A stretch of 64,000 nucleotides of DNA from Verrucomicrobiales bacterium. GTDB taxonomy: Bacteria > Verrucomicrobiota > Verrucomicrobiae > Limisphaerales > UBA1100. A program made the position numbers and the translations under genes. The stretch is from the NCBI GenBank assembly GCA_002721895.1, contig PBLV01000048.1, positions 1 through 64,000 of the forward strand, read 5' to 3'. How positions within the stretch are numbered: position 1 is the stretch's first letter; each line of letters opens with the position of its first letter. The notes under the pieces were generated by a model, which saw only the letters and a list, made by a program, of their open reading frames with translations, had not been told where the DNA came from and made no database searches. Shown one piece after another: positions 27,252 to 35,703 of this stretch.

Positions 27252-27256
27252 GTCGG

Positions 27257-27688
27257 CTAAGACCTGCCTTCATCCGCCTCGATGTAATCCACGAAGCACT
27301 GGATATCATCCCGGTCGCCAAGGCCGGCATTCTCCTTGCGCTTTTGAAGCAAGGCACGCAGTTCAGCGTTGGATTCATCGCGCCCGTAAAACTCCATTTT
27401 CTCCCGAAACGCCTCCTTGTCGGCATCGGAGGCCCGGGCATTCCTGCTCACCCAATCACACACTTCACCATCAGTCACCGTAGCTTCAACCATCCGTACA
27501 AAGGCATCTCCTTCCAGTCCCGCGGCTTCCAACCAAGCCAAGTCGAAGCCCTTGTGGCAAAAATTGGGCTGATAATCCGGGTGCAATTTGCCCGCCGCGT
27601 TCAGGCGAATCTTGTCCACAAACCGCGGCAACCAACACCAGCCGGCCATTTGTTCACGTGGACTTCGTGGATAAGTCACATCACTCAC
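27257..27688 (-). CDS. DUF5069 protein
   Basis: About 143 residues from a GTG at 27688, chosen because the next residues (VSDVTYPRSPREQMAGW) align with the usual start of DUF5069 proteins; a purine-rich GCGGGGAA lies upstream. The open frame extends to 27829 but that part looks unrelated. Typical family segments are LPRFVDKIRLNAAGKLHPDYQPNF and KGFDLAWLEAAGL. The function is unknown. It lies alone on the minus strand, head-to-head with the next gene and tail-to-tail with the Gfo/Idh gene. Confidence 0.8.
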   Translation of the reverse strand: MSDVTYPRSPREQMAGWCWLPRFVDKIRLNAAGKLHPDYQPNFCHKGFDLAWLEAAGLEGDAFVRMVEATVTDGEVCDWVSRNARASDADKEAFREKMEFYGRDESNAELRALLQKRKENAGLGDRDDIQCFVDYIEADEGRS

Positions 27689-27822
27689 AGGCCGATATTC
27701 CCCGCAATATTGGGCAAAAGTCAATAGACTCTGGCTCACGAAAAACATTATTGACACGTTGTCCACAATAAGGCCAGAGTGCGCTGTCTCAACCCAAAAA
27801 TACCCAATCGAGGCCATTAGTA

Positions 27823-28623
27823 ATGTCATCCTCAGAAGAAAAAAACAACCAAACCAATACGGGTGAAGATCAGTCGATGCTGATTCAGGAAATTAACCGA
27901 CTCACGGCCGAGACACGCATGTGGCGTATTGGCTCAGTGGTCGCCGTCCTCCTGATTATTGCCCTCTTCATCCTGTCCATTGTCAACCATGTCCGCGGTG
28001 AATTCCCCACTGATGCGGCGGGTGCCCAAGAGTTTTTCAACAAGCTTCACGAAGATGCAAAAGTCTCCGTGATTCCAGGCGCCAAAAAACTAGTTAAGGA
28101 TACCTTTGCCGATTCCCAAAAGGAAATCGAAAGACAGCTTAAATTGCTTTGGCAAAACCAAGGCAGTGATGTGGTCAAGATTGCGGCCGAGGAATTGGAC
28201 CTGCTGGTTAGCACCGTGCCGGACAAGGGCATCGAGACTCTGAACCAGATTCTTTACGAGTCCTTGGGTGAAAAACTGGAGGCTGTCGAAACGCCTCAAG
28301 GCACTATCGGCGAGCTTGAGTCCGGCGAGTTGGTTGAGGCCATCCAGAAGGGTGTTTATACCTCCTCCACCAATCGCACGGGGGACATCATAGCCGTGAT
28401 GTTCAAGCCGCACATTGACGAGTTGTCCTCCATGTCAAATCACCTCAATACAATCTATGACAAGGAATACGGCTCACTGCAAAGCCGGGAACGGGAGTTC
28501 ACCATTTCCATGGCATTGACCCTGATGGAACGGGTCAACATTCAACTGCGCGAAGCTGAGGAAGCCCTCAAGGCACAACAAGAAGCTGACCAGATCAAAC
28601 AGAATGAGCAGCAAAACAACTAG
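27823..28623 (+). CDS. Unknown single-pass membrane protein, helical (pair member 1)
   Basis: The 266-residue protein is not recognised. It has a short acidic and Asn/Gln-rich N-terminal end, one membrane segment (about residues 36-54: GSVVAVLLIIALFILSIV), then about 200 residues that look almost wholly alpha-helical. It is rich in Glu, Lys and Gln and ends in a coiled-coil-like stretch (REAEEALKAQQEADQIKQNEQQ). The gene is followed 39 bp later by a protein of the same design. A TTGACA element lies about 70 bp upstream but no good -10 partner was found. Confidence 0.75.
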   Translation: MSSSEEKNNQTNTGEDQSMLIQEINRLTAETRMWRIGSVVAVLLIIALFILSIVNHVRGEFPTDAAGAQEFFNKLHEDAKVSVIPGAKKLVKDTFADSQKEIERQLKLLWQNQGSDVVKIAAEELDLLVSTVPDKGIETLNQILYESLGEKLEAVETPQGTIGELESGELVEAIQKGVYTSSTNRTGDIIAVMFKPHIDELSSMSNHLNTIYDKEYGSLQSREREFTISMALTLMERVNIQLREAEEALKAQQEADQIKQNEQQNN

Positions 28624-28662
28624 CAGGCGTTCCCGACAAAAACCTTTAAACACTTTACTAAA

Positions 28663-29484
28663 ATGAGCGACGAACAACAAAAGCAATCGGGCGCAAACGA
28701 AGATCAGGCTGCGTTCATCGAGGAGCTCTACGAAAAGACCAAAAAATCCCATAGCAATTCCATCACGATCTCCGCGGTTCTCTGTGTCGTGGTGCTAGGC
28801 TACATGTGGTTTATCACCAGCAAGACCAAGGAACTTGTCACTCAGGACACCATTCGGAGTTACGTCGTGACTTGGGCAGATGAACAGATTCAAACCCGTG
28901 GCCCAGAGTTGGCGAAGGGAATCAGGGACGACCTGCCCCGGTACATTCAAGACGAGGTTCCCAAGCTGATTACCTCGACCATCCCCGAGTATCGCCAGGC
29001 CTTTCAAGGCCAAGCGGAAGCTCAACTGGATGCCGTTTTGGATGACTTGAAGCCCAAGTTTAAGGACGCCGTTGGCACCATGATCGACGCGCACCAAGCG
29101 GAACTAAAAGCCTATATCGACACGGTCAAGGATCTTCAGGCGGTGAAGGATGACGAGCAGGAGAAAGCCCGCCTGAAGGCTAAACTGGAAGGCAGCATTC
29201 GGCTCCTGACCGATGCCCTGATTGATGACCTGTACAAAATTGCGGAGAACCGTGAGTTTGGTGATCCCGGCATCGATGAGGTTTACAAGTCCACCTACGA
29301 GCGGCTGGAAAGGGTTAACAATGACCTTTCGGAGCTGGCCGTCACCAAGGATGAAAACATGGATTCGGAGGACCTGGACCTGCGCTATGCCATCGCGGTG
29401 ATGCTCGATAAGTTGGAATGGAGCACCCCGACCCATCAACCCGGGGAACTTCAGAAACCCGCCCCAGCTCCCGAGAAAAACTAA
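28663..29484 (+). CDS. Unknown single-pass membrane protein, helical (pair member 2)
   Basis: The 273-residue protein is not recognised but mirrors its neighbour: an acidic polar start, one membrane segment (about 33-52: TISAVLCVVVLGYMWFITS), then a long charged helical domain (IRDDLPRYIQDEVPKLITSTIPEYRQAFQGQAEAQLDAVL). The tail is proline-rich. Alternating acidic and basic runs suggest long amphipathic helices or coiled coil. Both genes likely form one transcript ending at the terminator at 29508-29534. Confidence 0.75.
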   Translation: MSDEQQKQSGANEDQAAFIEELYEKTKKSHSNSITISAVLCVVVLGYMWFITSKTKELVTQDTIRSYVVTWADEQIQTRGPELAKGIRDDLPRYIQDEVPKLITSTIPEYRQAFQGQAEAQLDAVLDDLKPKFKDAVGTMIDAHQAELKAYIDTVKDLQAVKDDEQEKARLKAKLEGSIRLLTDALIDDLYKIAENREFGDPGIDEVYKSTYERLERVNNDLSELAVTKDENMDSEDLDLRYAIAVMLDKLEWSTPTHQPGELQKPAPAPEKN

Positions 29485-29507
29485 ACTCGGGCAAAAATTT
29501 ATATCAG

Positions 29508-29534
29508 CGGGCGGCTTGGCCGCCCGTTTTTTTT
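29508..29534 (+). terminator. Intrinsic terminator after the membrane-protein pair
   Basis: CGGGCGGC (29508-29515) pairs with GCCGCCCG (29519-29526) around a three-base loop, followed by eight T residues. The T-tract runs into the -35-like box of the next gene. Confidence 0.88.
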
Positions 29535-29561
29535 GCCTGCATCAAATCCTCCTGTTATACT
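29533..29561 (+). promoter_or_regulatory. Candidate promoter of lpxI, giving a leaderless transcript
   Basis: TTGCCT (29533-29538) is followed after 17 bp by TATACT (29556-29561), a five-of-six -10 match. The GTG start lies 7 bp beyond, and no Shine-Dalgarno sequence is present, so transcription probably begins at or near the start codon. Confidence 0.55.
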
Positions 29562-29568
29562 CCCACCC

Positions 29569-30384
29569 GTGAGCACCCCTGAAGCACTCGGCATCATTGC
29601 TGGCAATCGTAACCTTCCGCTACTGCTCGCAAGGGAGGCGCGGGCGGCGGGAGTAAAAAAACTGGTGGCTGTGGCCATGCATGGGGAAACCGAGGAAGCG
29701 ATTGAAAATCTCGTCGACGAAACCGTCTGGATCAAAGTGGGCCAACTCGGCAAGCTCATCAATGGATTCAAGGAGCATAGTATTTCTGAATGCGTCATGG
29801 TCGGCCAAGTTGCCCCCGGCAATCTCTTCAACCTCCGCCCTGACCTGCGAGCGGTAAAACTTCTCATGGGACTGAAAACCAAGAACGCCCATTCCATTTT
29901 TGGCGCCATCGCCAAGGAACTCTCCAGTGAAGGCATTAACCTGATTGAAGCCACCCCCTGGCTGCAACCCGCCATGCCCGGCGAAGGATTTACCGTCGGC
30001 CCTACTCCCACCTCCGCGCAACAGGCGGATATCAAGTTTGCCCACCAAATGGCTGTCGAGATCGCGCGTCTGGACATCGGCCAAACCGTTGTTGTGAAGG
30101 ATGGTGCCGTGTTGGCCGTGGAGGGCTGGGAAGGCACAGATGACTGTCTGGCTCGCGGCGGCGAACTGGCCGGCAAAGAGGGAGGCGCCGTGGCCGTGAA
30201 GGTCGCCAAGCCCGGGCATGATTTCCGGTTCGATATTCCTTGCCTTGGTCCGAAAACTTTGGAAATCTGCGCCGCCTCCCGTCTGGCAGTGCTGGCCTTT
30301 GAAGCCGGCCGCACACTGTTGCTGGAACGTGAGGTCGTGGAAAGAGCCGCCGAGCAACACAAGATCACGGTGGCCGCCACCTGA
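29569..30384 (+). CDS. lpxI: UDP-2,3-diacylglucosamine pyrophosphatase LpxI (DUF1009)
   Basis: About 271 residues from GTG 29569; the open frame could begin at a TTG at 29533, but that lies in the terminator T-tract and promoter. Family blocks are LGIIAGNRNLPLLLAREARAAG at the start, WIKVGQLGKLI, ECVMVGQV, then GQTVVVKDGAVLAVEGWEGTD and KPGHDFRFDIPCLGPKTLE. LpxI makes lipid X from UDP-diacylglucosamine in lipid A synthesis, replacing LpxH. Its presence argues for a lipopolysaccharide-type outer membrane. Confidence 0.92.
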   Translation: MSTPEALGIIAGNRNLPLLLAREARAAGVKKLVAVAMHGETEEAIENLVDETVWIKVGQLGKLINGFKEHSISECVMVGQVAPGNLFNLRPDLRAVKLLMGLKTKNAHSIFGAIAKELSSEGINLIEATPWLQPAMPGEGFTVGPTPTSAQQADIKFAHQMAVEIARLDIGQTVVVKDGAVLAVEGWEGTDDCLARGGELAGKEGGAVAVKVAKPGHDFRFDIPCLGPKTLEICAASRLAVLAFEAGRTLLLEREVVERAAEQHKITVAAT

Positions 30385-30393
30385 CACACCAAC

Positions 30394-30888
30394 ATGCTGG
30401 CATCATACGAACTATTCGGGTTTATGTCCCCGGAATTGGCACTCCGCATCATTGAGGACACCGCGGGGGACAACAAGGAGGTCTATCAGGCCACCCTTAA
30501 CGCCGTGGCTCAAGTGCAGCGGGTTCGCCCCGTATTCCTGAAGAAGCAACCCAAGTCCATGCGGCACAAGATGATCCTCAAGTCGCTCACGCGCCCTGGC
30601 TTCAATGAAGCGGCGTCCGGATTGATTCGAGGCTGGCTGCTCAAGAATCAGGTGGAAATGGTGAAGACGTTTCTCGATAAACTCGGCATTCAGCATGAGG
30701 ATGGCGTAGTGGAGGATTTGCCTCCCTCAATGGAGGATGACAAGTTGAACACGGCCATTGATACTCTCTTGGCCAGCCACGACAAGGAATCCGTCATTCT
30801 TTACCTGCACGCCTTCCACACGATGAATGAGGCGAGCTGGGGTAATCTGGAAGAATTGTTGGCCGCTGACGAACGGTTGCAATTTTAA
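30394..30888 (+). CDS. Conserved-looking protein of unknown function
   Basis: The 164-residue soluble protein is not recognised. It has no signal peptide or membrane segment. It looks mostly helical (SPELALRIIEDTAGDNKEVYQATLNAVAQVQR), with a basic middle (FLKKQPKSMRHKMILKSL) and an acidic C-terminal half. It starts 9 bp after lpxI, so co-transcription is likely. Codon usage and spacing resemble those of its neighbours, so it is probably a real gene. Confidence 0.75.
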   Translation: MLASYELFGFMSPELALRIIEDTAGDNKEVYQATLNAVAQVQRVRPVFLKKQPKSMRHKMILKSLTRPGFNEAASGLIRGWLLKNQVEMVKTFLDKLGIQHEDGVVEDLPPSMEDDKLNTAIDTLLASHDKESVILYLHAFHTMNEASWGNLEELLAADERLQF

Positions 30889-30988
30889 TGTAACCTTTCC
30901 TTCACGCCGTTTCGTCCTAACCCACAGATTCTGCTTTTATCGCGGGCTTGATTCGGTAATCCTTCGCGCCCCGAGGTGGCTTTTACAC

Positions 30989-32440
30989 ATGGAACCCAGA
31001 GGTGACATTGCACTGATTGGTCTGGCCGTGATGGGCCGGAATTTGATTTTAAACATGAACGACCACGGCTTCACTGTCGTGGCCTACAATCGAACCGTCT
31101 CCAAGGTGGAAAATTTCATGCGCGGTGAAGCAGCCGGCACGAACATCATCGGCGCGCATTCGATTCAGGAAATGGTTGATAACCTCAAGCGACCCCGTCG
31201 CGTCATGCTGCTTGTCAAGGCGGGGCAGGCGGTGGATGACTTTATCGACAAGTTAATGCCACATCTTGATCCCGGCGACATCATCATCGATGGCGGCAAC
31301 TCCCTCTATCAGGACACCGTGCGCCGGACAAAATATGTCGAGGCCCGCGGTTTGTTGTACATTGGCGCGGGAGTGTCTGGCGGGGAGGAGGGTGCGCGCA
31401 CCGGCCCTTCCATCATGCCCGGCGGTTCCCCCGAGGCTTGGGCGCATATAAAGCCCATCCTGCAGGCAATCTCGGCCAAGGTTGATGACGGATCACCCTG
31501 CTGTGATTGGGTAGGGGAAAATGGTGCCGGGCATTTTGTGAAAATGGTTCACAACGGCATCGAGTATGGTGACATGCAACTCATTTGCGAGGCCTACAGT
31601 CTCATGAAAAACGGACTCGGTATGACAGCGGATGAAATGCATGAGGTATTCGCGGGATGGAACAACGGTGATCTTGACAGCTACCTTATTGAAATCACTC
31701 GCGACATCCTCGCCTTTCGCGACAACGGCGAACCGTTGGTGGAGAAGATTCTCGATACCGCTGGCCAAAAGGGCACCGGCAAGTGGACGGTTATCAGTTC
31801 ACAGGAGCTGGGCATTCCAGTCACGCTGATTGCGTCGGCTGTCTACGCGCGCTGCGTCAGCGCTTTCAAGGACGAACGCGTCAAGGCCTCAAAAAAACTT
31901 CGTGGCCCCAAGCCAGCCATCACGCGCGATCGGAAAAAGTTCGTGGAGGACATTCGATGTGCCCTGTATGCCTCCAAGATTGTCAGCTATGCCCAAGGCT
32001 TCATGCTCCTGCGGGCGGCCGCCAAGGAGTTCGGCTGGCGGCTGAATTACGGCAACATTGCCCTCATGTGGCGCGGTGGCTGCATCATACGAAGCCGTTT
32101 TCTGGACAAAATCAAGGAGGCCTACGACAAGCACCCCCGCCTGCCCAACCTGATGCTCGACATTTTTTTCAAGGGACAAATCCGCCGCAGCCAGAAAGGT
32201 TGGCGCAACGTGGTGGCCGTAGCGGCCAAACGCGGTATTCCCGTCCCGGCCTTCAGCAGCGCCTTGGCCTTTTACGACAGCTACCGCTCCGAGTGCCTTC
32301 CAGCAAACCTCCTCCAAGCACAGCGGGACTACTTTGGTGCGCACACGTACGAGCGGATCGATACACCTCGCGGCGAATTCCACCACACCAACTGGACCGG
32401 CCGCGGGGGTAGTGTTTCCTCCAGCACTTACAATGCCTGA
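30989..32440 (+). CDS. gnd: 6-phosphogluconate dehydrogenase, decarboxylating
   Basis: About 483 residues from ATG 30989; the open frame extends further upstream, but the family start (DIALIGLAVMGRNLILNM) follows this ATG directly. NADP-binding GLAVMGRN, substrate-site VSGGEEGARTGPSIMPGG and KMVHNGIEYGDMQLI, and C-terminal helical blocks are all present. Length matches the long (E. coli-like) form. It oxidises 6-phosphogluconate to ribulose 5-phosphate and CO2 in the pentose phosphate pathway. It overlaps the next gene by 8 bp. Confidence 0.96.
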   Translation: MEPRGDIALIGLAVMGRNLILNMNDHGFTVVAYNRTVSKVENFMRGEAAGTNIIGAHSIQEMVDNLKRPRRVMLLVKAGQAVDDFIDKLMPHLDPGDIIIDGGNSLYQDTVRRTKYVEARGLLYIGAGVSGGEEGARTGPSIMPGGSPEAWAHIKPILQAISAKVDDGSPCCDWVGENGAGHFVKMVHNGIEYGDMQLICEAYSLMKNGLGMTADEMHEVFAGWNNGDLDSYLIEITRDILAFRDNGEPLVEKILDTAGQKGTGKWTVISSQELGIPVTLIASAVYARCVSAFKDERVKASKKLRGPKPAITRDRKKFVEDIRCALYASKIVSYAQGFMLLRAAAKEFGWRLNYGNIALMWRGGCIIRSRFLDKIKEAYDKHPRLPNLMLDIFFKGQIRRSQKGWRNVVAVAAKRGIPVPAFSSALAFYDSYRSECLPANLLQAQRDYFGAHTYERIDTPRGEFHHTNWTGRGGSVSSSTYNA

Positions 32441-33314
32441 TCCCGCACAAGCGCTGAAGGATTTCGTGCCAGCGAAGTCCTTCTTCATTGGCATTGACTC
32501 GGATGGGTGCGTGTTTGATTCCATGGAGATCAAGCACAAGGAGTGTTTTGCCCCCATGTTCATCAAACACTTTGACCTGCAGGCGGCCAGCAAGTACGCG
32601 CGTGAAATATGGGAGTTTGTGAATCTGTATTCCAAGACACGCGGCTGCAACCGGTTCCACGCGGTCACCCGTGCCTTGGACTTGATGAACAGCCACCCTG
32701 AAGCCAAGTCACGTGGCATCAACGCCCCCGCGTTTCCCGCCCTTGATGACTGGATGAAACGGGAGTCCAAGCTCGGCAATGCGACGTTGTACGCTGAAAT
32801 TGAATCCGGCAACAGTGCCCTCATTCCAATCCGAGAATGGTCCGATGCGGTAAACACGCAGATTGAGGATATCGTCCGCGGCATTCCCCCCTTTCCCCTT
32901 GTTGGCGAATGTCTCGTTAAGATGAACGAACATGCCGACTGTATGGTTATTTCCCAAACACCTTCGGATGCGCTAAAGCGTGAGTGGGCCGACAATAAGA
33001 TGACGGATCAAGTCCGCCTGATTGCCGGACAGGAGATGGGCACGAAAACCGAGCATCTGAAATTTGCGACTGGGGAAAAATATGAGCCCTCGAAGGTGCT
33101 GATGATTGGCGATGCTCCCGGCGATCATCAAGCCGCCAGTGCAAATCAAGCCCTGTTCTTCCCCATCAATCCCGGCCAGGAAGAGGGCAGTTGGAAACGC
33201 CTGCACGACGAGGCGCTTGTAAAATTCTTCGACGGCTCCTTTGCCGGGGACTATCAACGGAACCTACTGGATGAATTTGATGCCTGCCTGCCAGAGGCAC
33301 CGTCGTGGTCTTAA
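32433..33314 (+). CDS. HAD-superfamily hydrolase
   Basis: About 293 residues from ATG 32433. Motif I is FIGIDSDGCVFDSM with the two aspartates, a motif II Ser/Thr lies in VISQTPSD, and motif IV is VLMIGDAPGDHQAA. The cap is a helical insert between motif I and II. Substrate unknown; the translational coupling with gnd suggests a sugar phosphate, but that is inference. Its stop TAA and the stop of the convergent CNNM gene share a TTAA palindrome. Confidence 0.8.
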   Translation: MPDPAQALKDFVPAKSFFIGIDSDGCVFDSMEIKHKECFAPMFIKHFDLQAASKYAREIWEFVNLYSKTRGCNRFHAVTRALDLMNSHPEAKSRGINAPAFPALDDWMKRESKLGNATLYAEIESGNSALIPIREWSDAVNTQIEDIVRGIPPFPLVGECLVKMNEHADCMVISQTPSDALKREWADNKMTDQVRLIAGQEMGTKTEHLKFATGEKYEPSKVLMIGDAPGDHQAASANQALFFPINPGQEEGSWKRLHDEALVKFFDGSFAGDYQRNLLDEFDACLPEAPSWS

Positions 33315-34678
33315 CCATCCGCTCCCTCAACTGGCTCGGATTCGCTGCCATTTTCCTTGATCAAGCGCGCCTGTTCCACCTGCAATCGATACGTCTGTTC
33401 CACGCGCAGTTCGTAGCTGCCCAACTGAAGATTGTCCCCCACCTTGGGAAACGTCCCCAAACGCCGTGTGATCAGACCACTGACGGTGGACACCCCCTTC
33501 TCCTCGCAGGGTTCCCCGGTTAACTCAGTCAATTCATGCAGCGGCATCGTCCCGGCAATATCCCAACAGTTGTCGTTCAGCTTCTTGAACATGGGTTTTT
33601 CCTGGTCAAACTCGTCCTGAATCTGGCCAACCAGTTCCTCGATGATATTCTCCAGCGTCACCATGCCCACGGTATCCCCAAACTCGTTCACCACCAGGGC
33701 AAAGTGCAGTTTCCGATCAAGGAACATATGCAGCAGCCTTTCCAACCGCGCCACCTCCGGTACATAGACCAAGCAGCGCGCAAAGGGTAACAATTCCTCA
33801 GCCGTTTTCGCCGTGTGCCGCTGGGCGTACAGATCCTTGATATGAATGACCCCCTTCGTTTCGTCAATGTTCCCATCCACACACAGCGGAAACCGCGAGT
33901 GGCGAGTCTTTTCCGCCAATTCCAGACAGTCCTCAATCGACGCGCCTGTATTGAAACCCACAATCTCACGGCGAGGCCGCATGACTTCCCTCGCTACACG
34001 GTTCTTTAAATCGAACGCGTTCAACACAATGTCCCGTCCAAAACCCACTGGTTCCCCTCCCCGACTGGATCCTGCGAGCATAGTTCGCAATTCATCCTCG
34101 GAATGGATGTGAGAGTGCTCATCCACCTCCCCCAAGCCGGCCTTACGCAGCAGCCACAAGGCGCAACTGTTCAACGCCCAAATAAAGGGATACATAATCC
34201 AATAAAACCACCGCAGAGGATAAGCCACCCACAGACTGGTTGACAGCGAACGCTGGATAGCCAGCCATTTCGGCGCCATTTCACCTACGACAATGTGCAG
34301 TACAGTGATAACGCCAAATCCAACGGCATAGGAAATGGTATTCCTCCAATACACACTCTCAAGAAGGTCCCTGCCATCGACTTGAATTTCATAAATTGGC
34401 GAAAGCAGCTTGTCAAAAATAGGATGCCCCACATAACCCAAGGCCAAACTGGCGAGGGTGATGCCCAGTTGGCACGCGCTGAGGTACGCATCCAAATTCG
34501 AGACCAGATGGCGTGCCATTTTTGCCCGGCGATTGCCCTTGGCGGCCAACGGGCCGAGCTGTGTTTCCCGCACCTTGACGAGCGCGAATTCAGCGGCCAC
34601 GAAGAATCCATTGAGGAATACCAAAAAACCTACCGCCAAGATCAGGAAAAGAATTGTTAGTATCTCGTTAAAATCCAT
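33311..34678 (-). CDS. CNNM/CorC-type membrane transporter-like protein (third of three)
   Basis: The 455-residue protein has the DUF21 (CNNM) membrane domain (FLNGFFVAAEFALVKVRETQL, LGITLASLALGYVG), a CBS pair (REVMRPRREIVGFN; VIHIKDLYA) and the C-terminal CorC_HlyC domain (LVNEFGDTVGMVTLENIIEELVG). Such proteins are implicated in Mg2+ or Co2+ efflux, once called hemolysins. It overlaps the previous CNNM gene at the stop/start. Confidence 0.88.
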   Translation of the reverse strand: MDFNEILTILFLILAVGFLVFLNGFFVAAEFALVKVRETQLGPLAAKGNRRAKMARHLVSNLDAYLSACQLGITLASLALGYVGHPIFDKLLSPIYEIQVDGRDLLESVYWRNTISYAVGFGVITVLHIVVGEMAPKWLAIQRSLSTSLWVAYPLRWFYWIMYPFIWALNSCALWLLRKAGLGEVDEHSHIHSEDELRTMLAGSSRGGEPVGFGRDIVLNAFDLKNRVAREVMRPRREIVGFNTGASIEDCLELAEKTRHSRFPLCVDGNIDETKGVIHIKDLYAQRHTAKTAEELLPFARCLVYVPEVARLERLLHMFLDRKLHFALVVNEFGDTVGMVTLENIIEELVGQIQDEFDQEKPMFKKLNDNCWDIAGTMPLHELTELTGEPCEEKGVSTVSGLITRRLGTFPKVGDNLQLGSYELRVEQTYRLQVEQARLIKENGSESEPVEGADG

Positions 34679-35703
34679 CAGGCTTGAACCTCGCCAAACA
34701 CAACCTTCAAGACATCCGGCAAGCTCACCACTCCCACCTCGCGCCGCCGCTTATCAAGAATAATCACCACCCGCTGGCCGCTTCGACGCATGACACGCAG
34801 CAGTGCTTCCAGACGAACATCTTCATCAAGATAAAGTGCAGACTCCAGAAATTGCCCAACCGGCCTTTGCATCTCAGACTCAGGCAAAAAAGACAATTGC
34901 CGCAAATTCGCCACACCTTCGACACGACGCGTATCGCTCGCACTGCTCCAAACTGGAACCCGGACCTGCGATGGATCATCGCAATGCCGTAGTACCTCAA
35001 TTACGGTCATATCCGCATGAATTTCATTTTCACCCTGCATGGGCCGGGCCACATCACGCACTGGAATATTTTGCAGGTCGAGAACCTTGTCCACCATCAC
35101 ACGCTCATCAGCGGTCAGCCCCTCGGCACTTTCCCGCATCATCTGCCGTAGTTCTTCACGACTACCAAACATCCGTCGCCGTGCCGCACGACCTCCGGTG
35201 ATCAAAAGAAGGCCCCGTGACATCCATTGCAAAACCGCGACCAGCGGAGCCAGCAACGCATGAACAACCGCGAAGGGTCGGGAAAACCAAAGACAAAGTT
35301 GAACGGGGAATTGCCTGAACAGCATCTTGGGAAGCAGTTCGCAAATCATGTAAAACATCAGCCCACCAAGCCCAAACAAGACCCAAAATTGAACGCTGTT
35401 TTCCGGAAGAACCATCAGGTCACGGAGTGACAGGAGTGCCAACAACACCGCTGTAAAGTTGGACATCGTGTTGCCCGCCAGCACCGTCCACAGGCAATCC
35501 TCGGGATCATCCAGAAACTGCTGCAATCTCCGTGCCCGAATATTCCCTTCACGCATCATCCTGCGGATACGAAGCCGGCTCAACTCAACGAGACCTGATT
35601 CCATTCCCGAAAGAAACGCCGACAACGTCAATGCCCCCCCCATAACCATGAGGACTGGCATTAGCATATCCGTCGTGAAAACTAGCGTTTCTCCAAGCAT
35701 CAT
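34678..35703 (-). CDS. CNNM-type membrane protein lacking the CorC_HlyC domain (second of three)
   Basis: The 341-residue protein has a DUF21 membrane part (LSAFLSGMESGLVELSRLRIRRM; ELLPKMLFRQFPVQLCLWFSRPF) and a CBS domain (VRDVARPMQGENEI; RVVIILDKRRREVGVVSLPDVLKVVFGE), but ends before the CorC_HlyC domain seen in both neighbours. The motif order and the ATGA overlap with the upstream gene indicate a real, shorter paralogue rather than a frameshifted gene. Probable divalent cation transport role. Confidence 0.82.
   Translation of the reverse strand: MMLGETLVFTTDMLMPVLMVMGGALTLSAFLSGMESGLVELSRLRIRRMMREGNIRARRLQQFLDDPEDCLWTVLAGNTMSNFTAVLLALLSLRDLMVLPENSVQFWVLFGLGGLMFYMICELLPKMLFRQFPVQLCLWFSRPFAVVHALLAPLVAVLQWMSRGLLLITGGRAARRRMFGSREELRQMMRESAEGLTADERVMVDKVLDLQNIPVRDVARPMQGENEIHADMTVIEVLRHCDDPSQVRVPVWSSASDTRRVEGVANLRQLSFLPESEMQRPVGQFLESALYLDEDVRLEALLRVMRRSGQRVVIILDKRRREVGVVSLPDVLKVVFGEVQA

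Noticed and set aside
30827..30988. 54-codon N-terminal extension of gnd
   Set aside because: It overlaps the previous gene, and the conserved 6-phosphogluconate dehydrogenase start follows the ATG at 30989.
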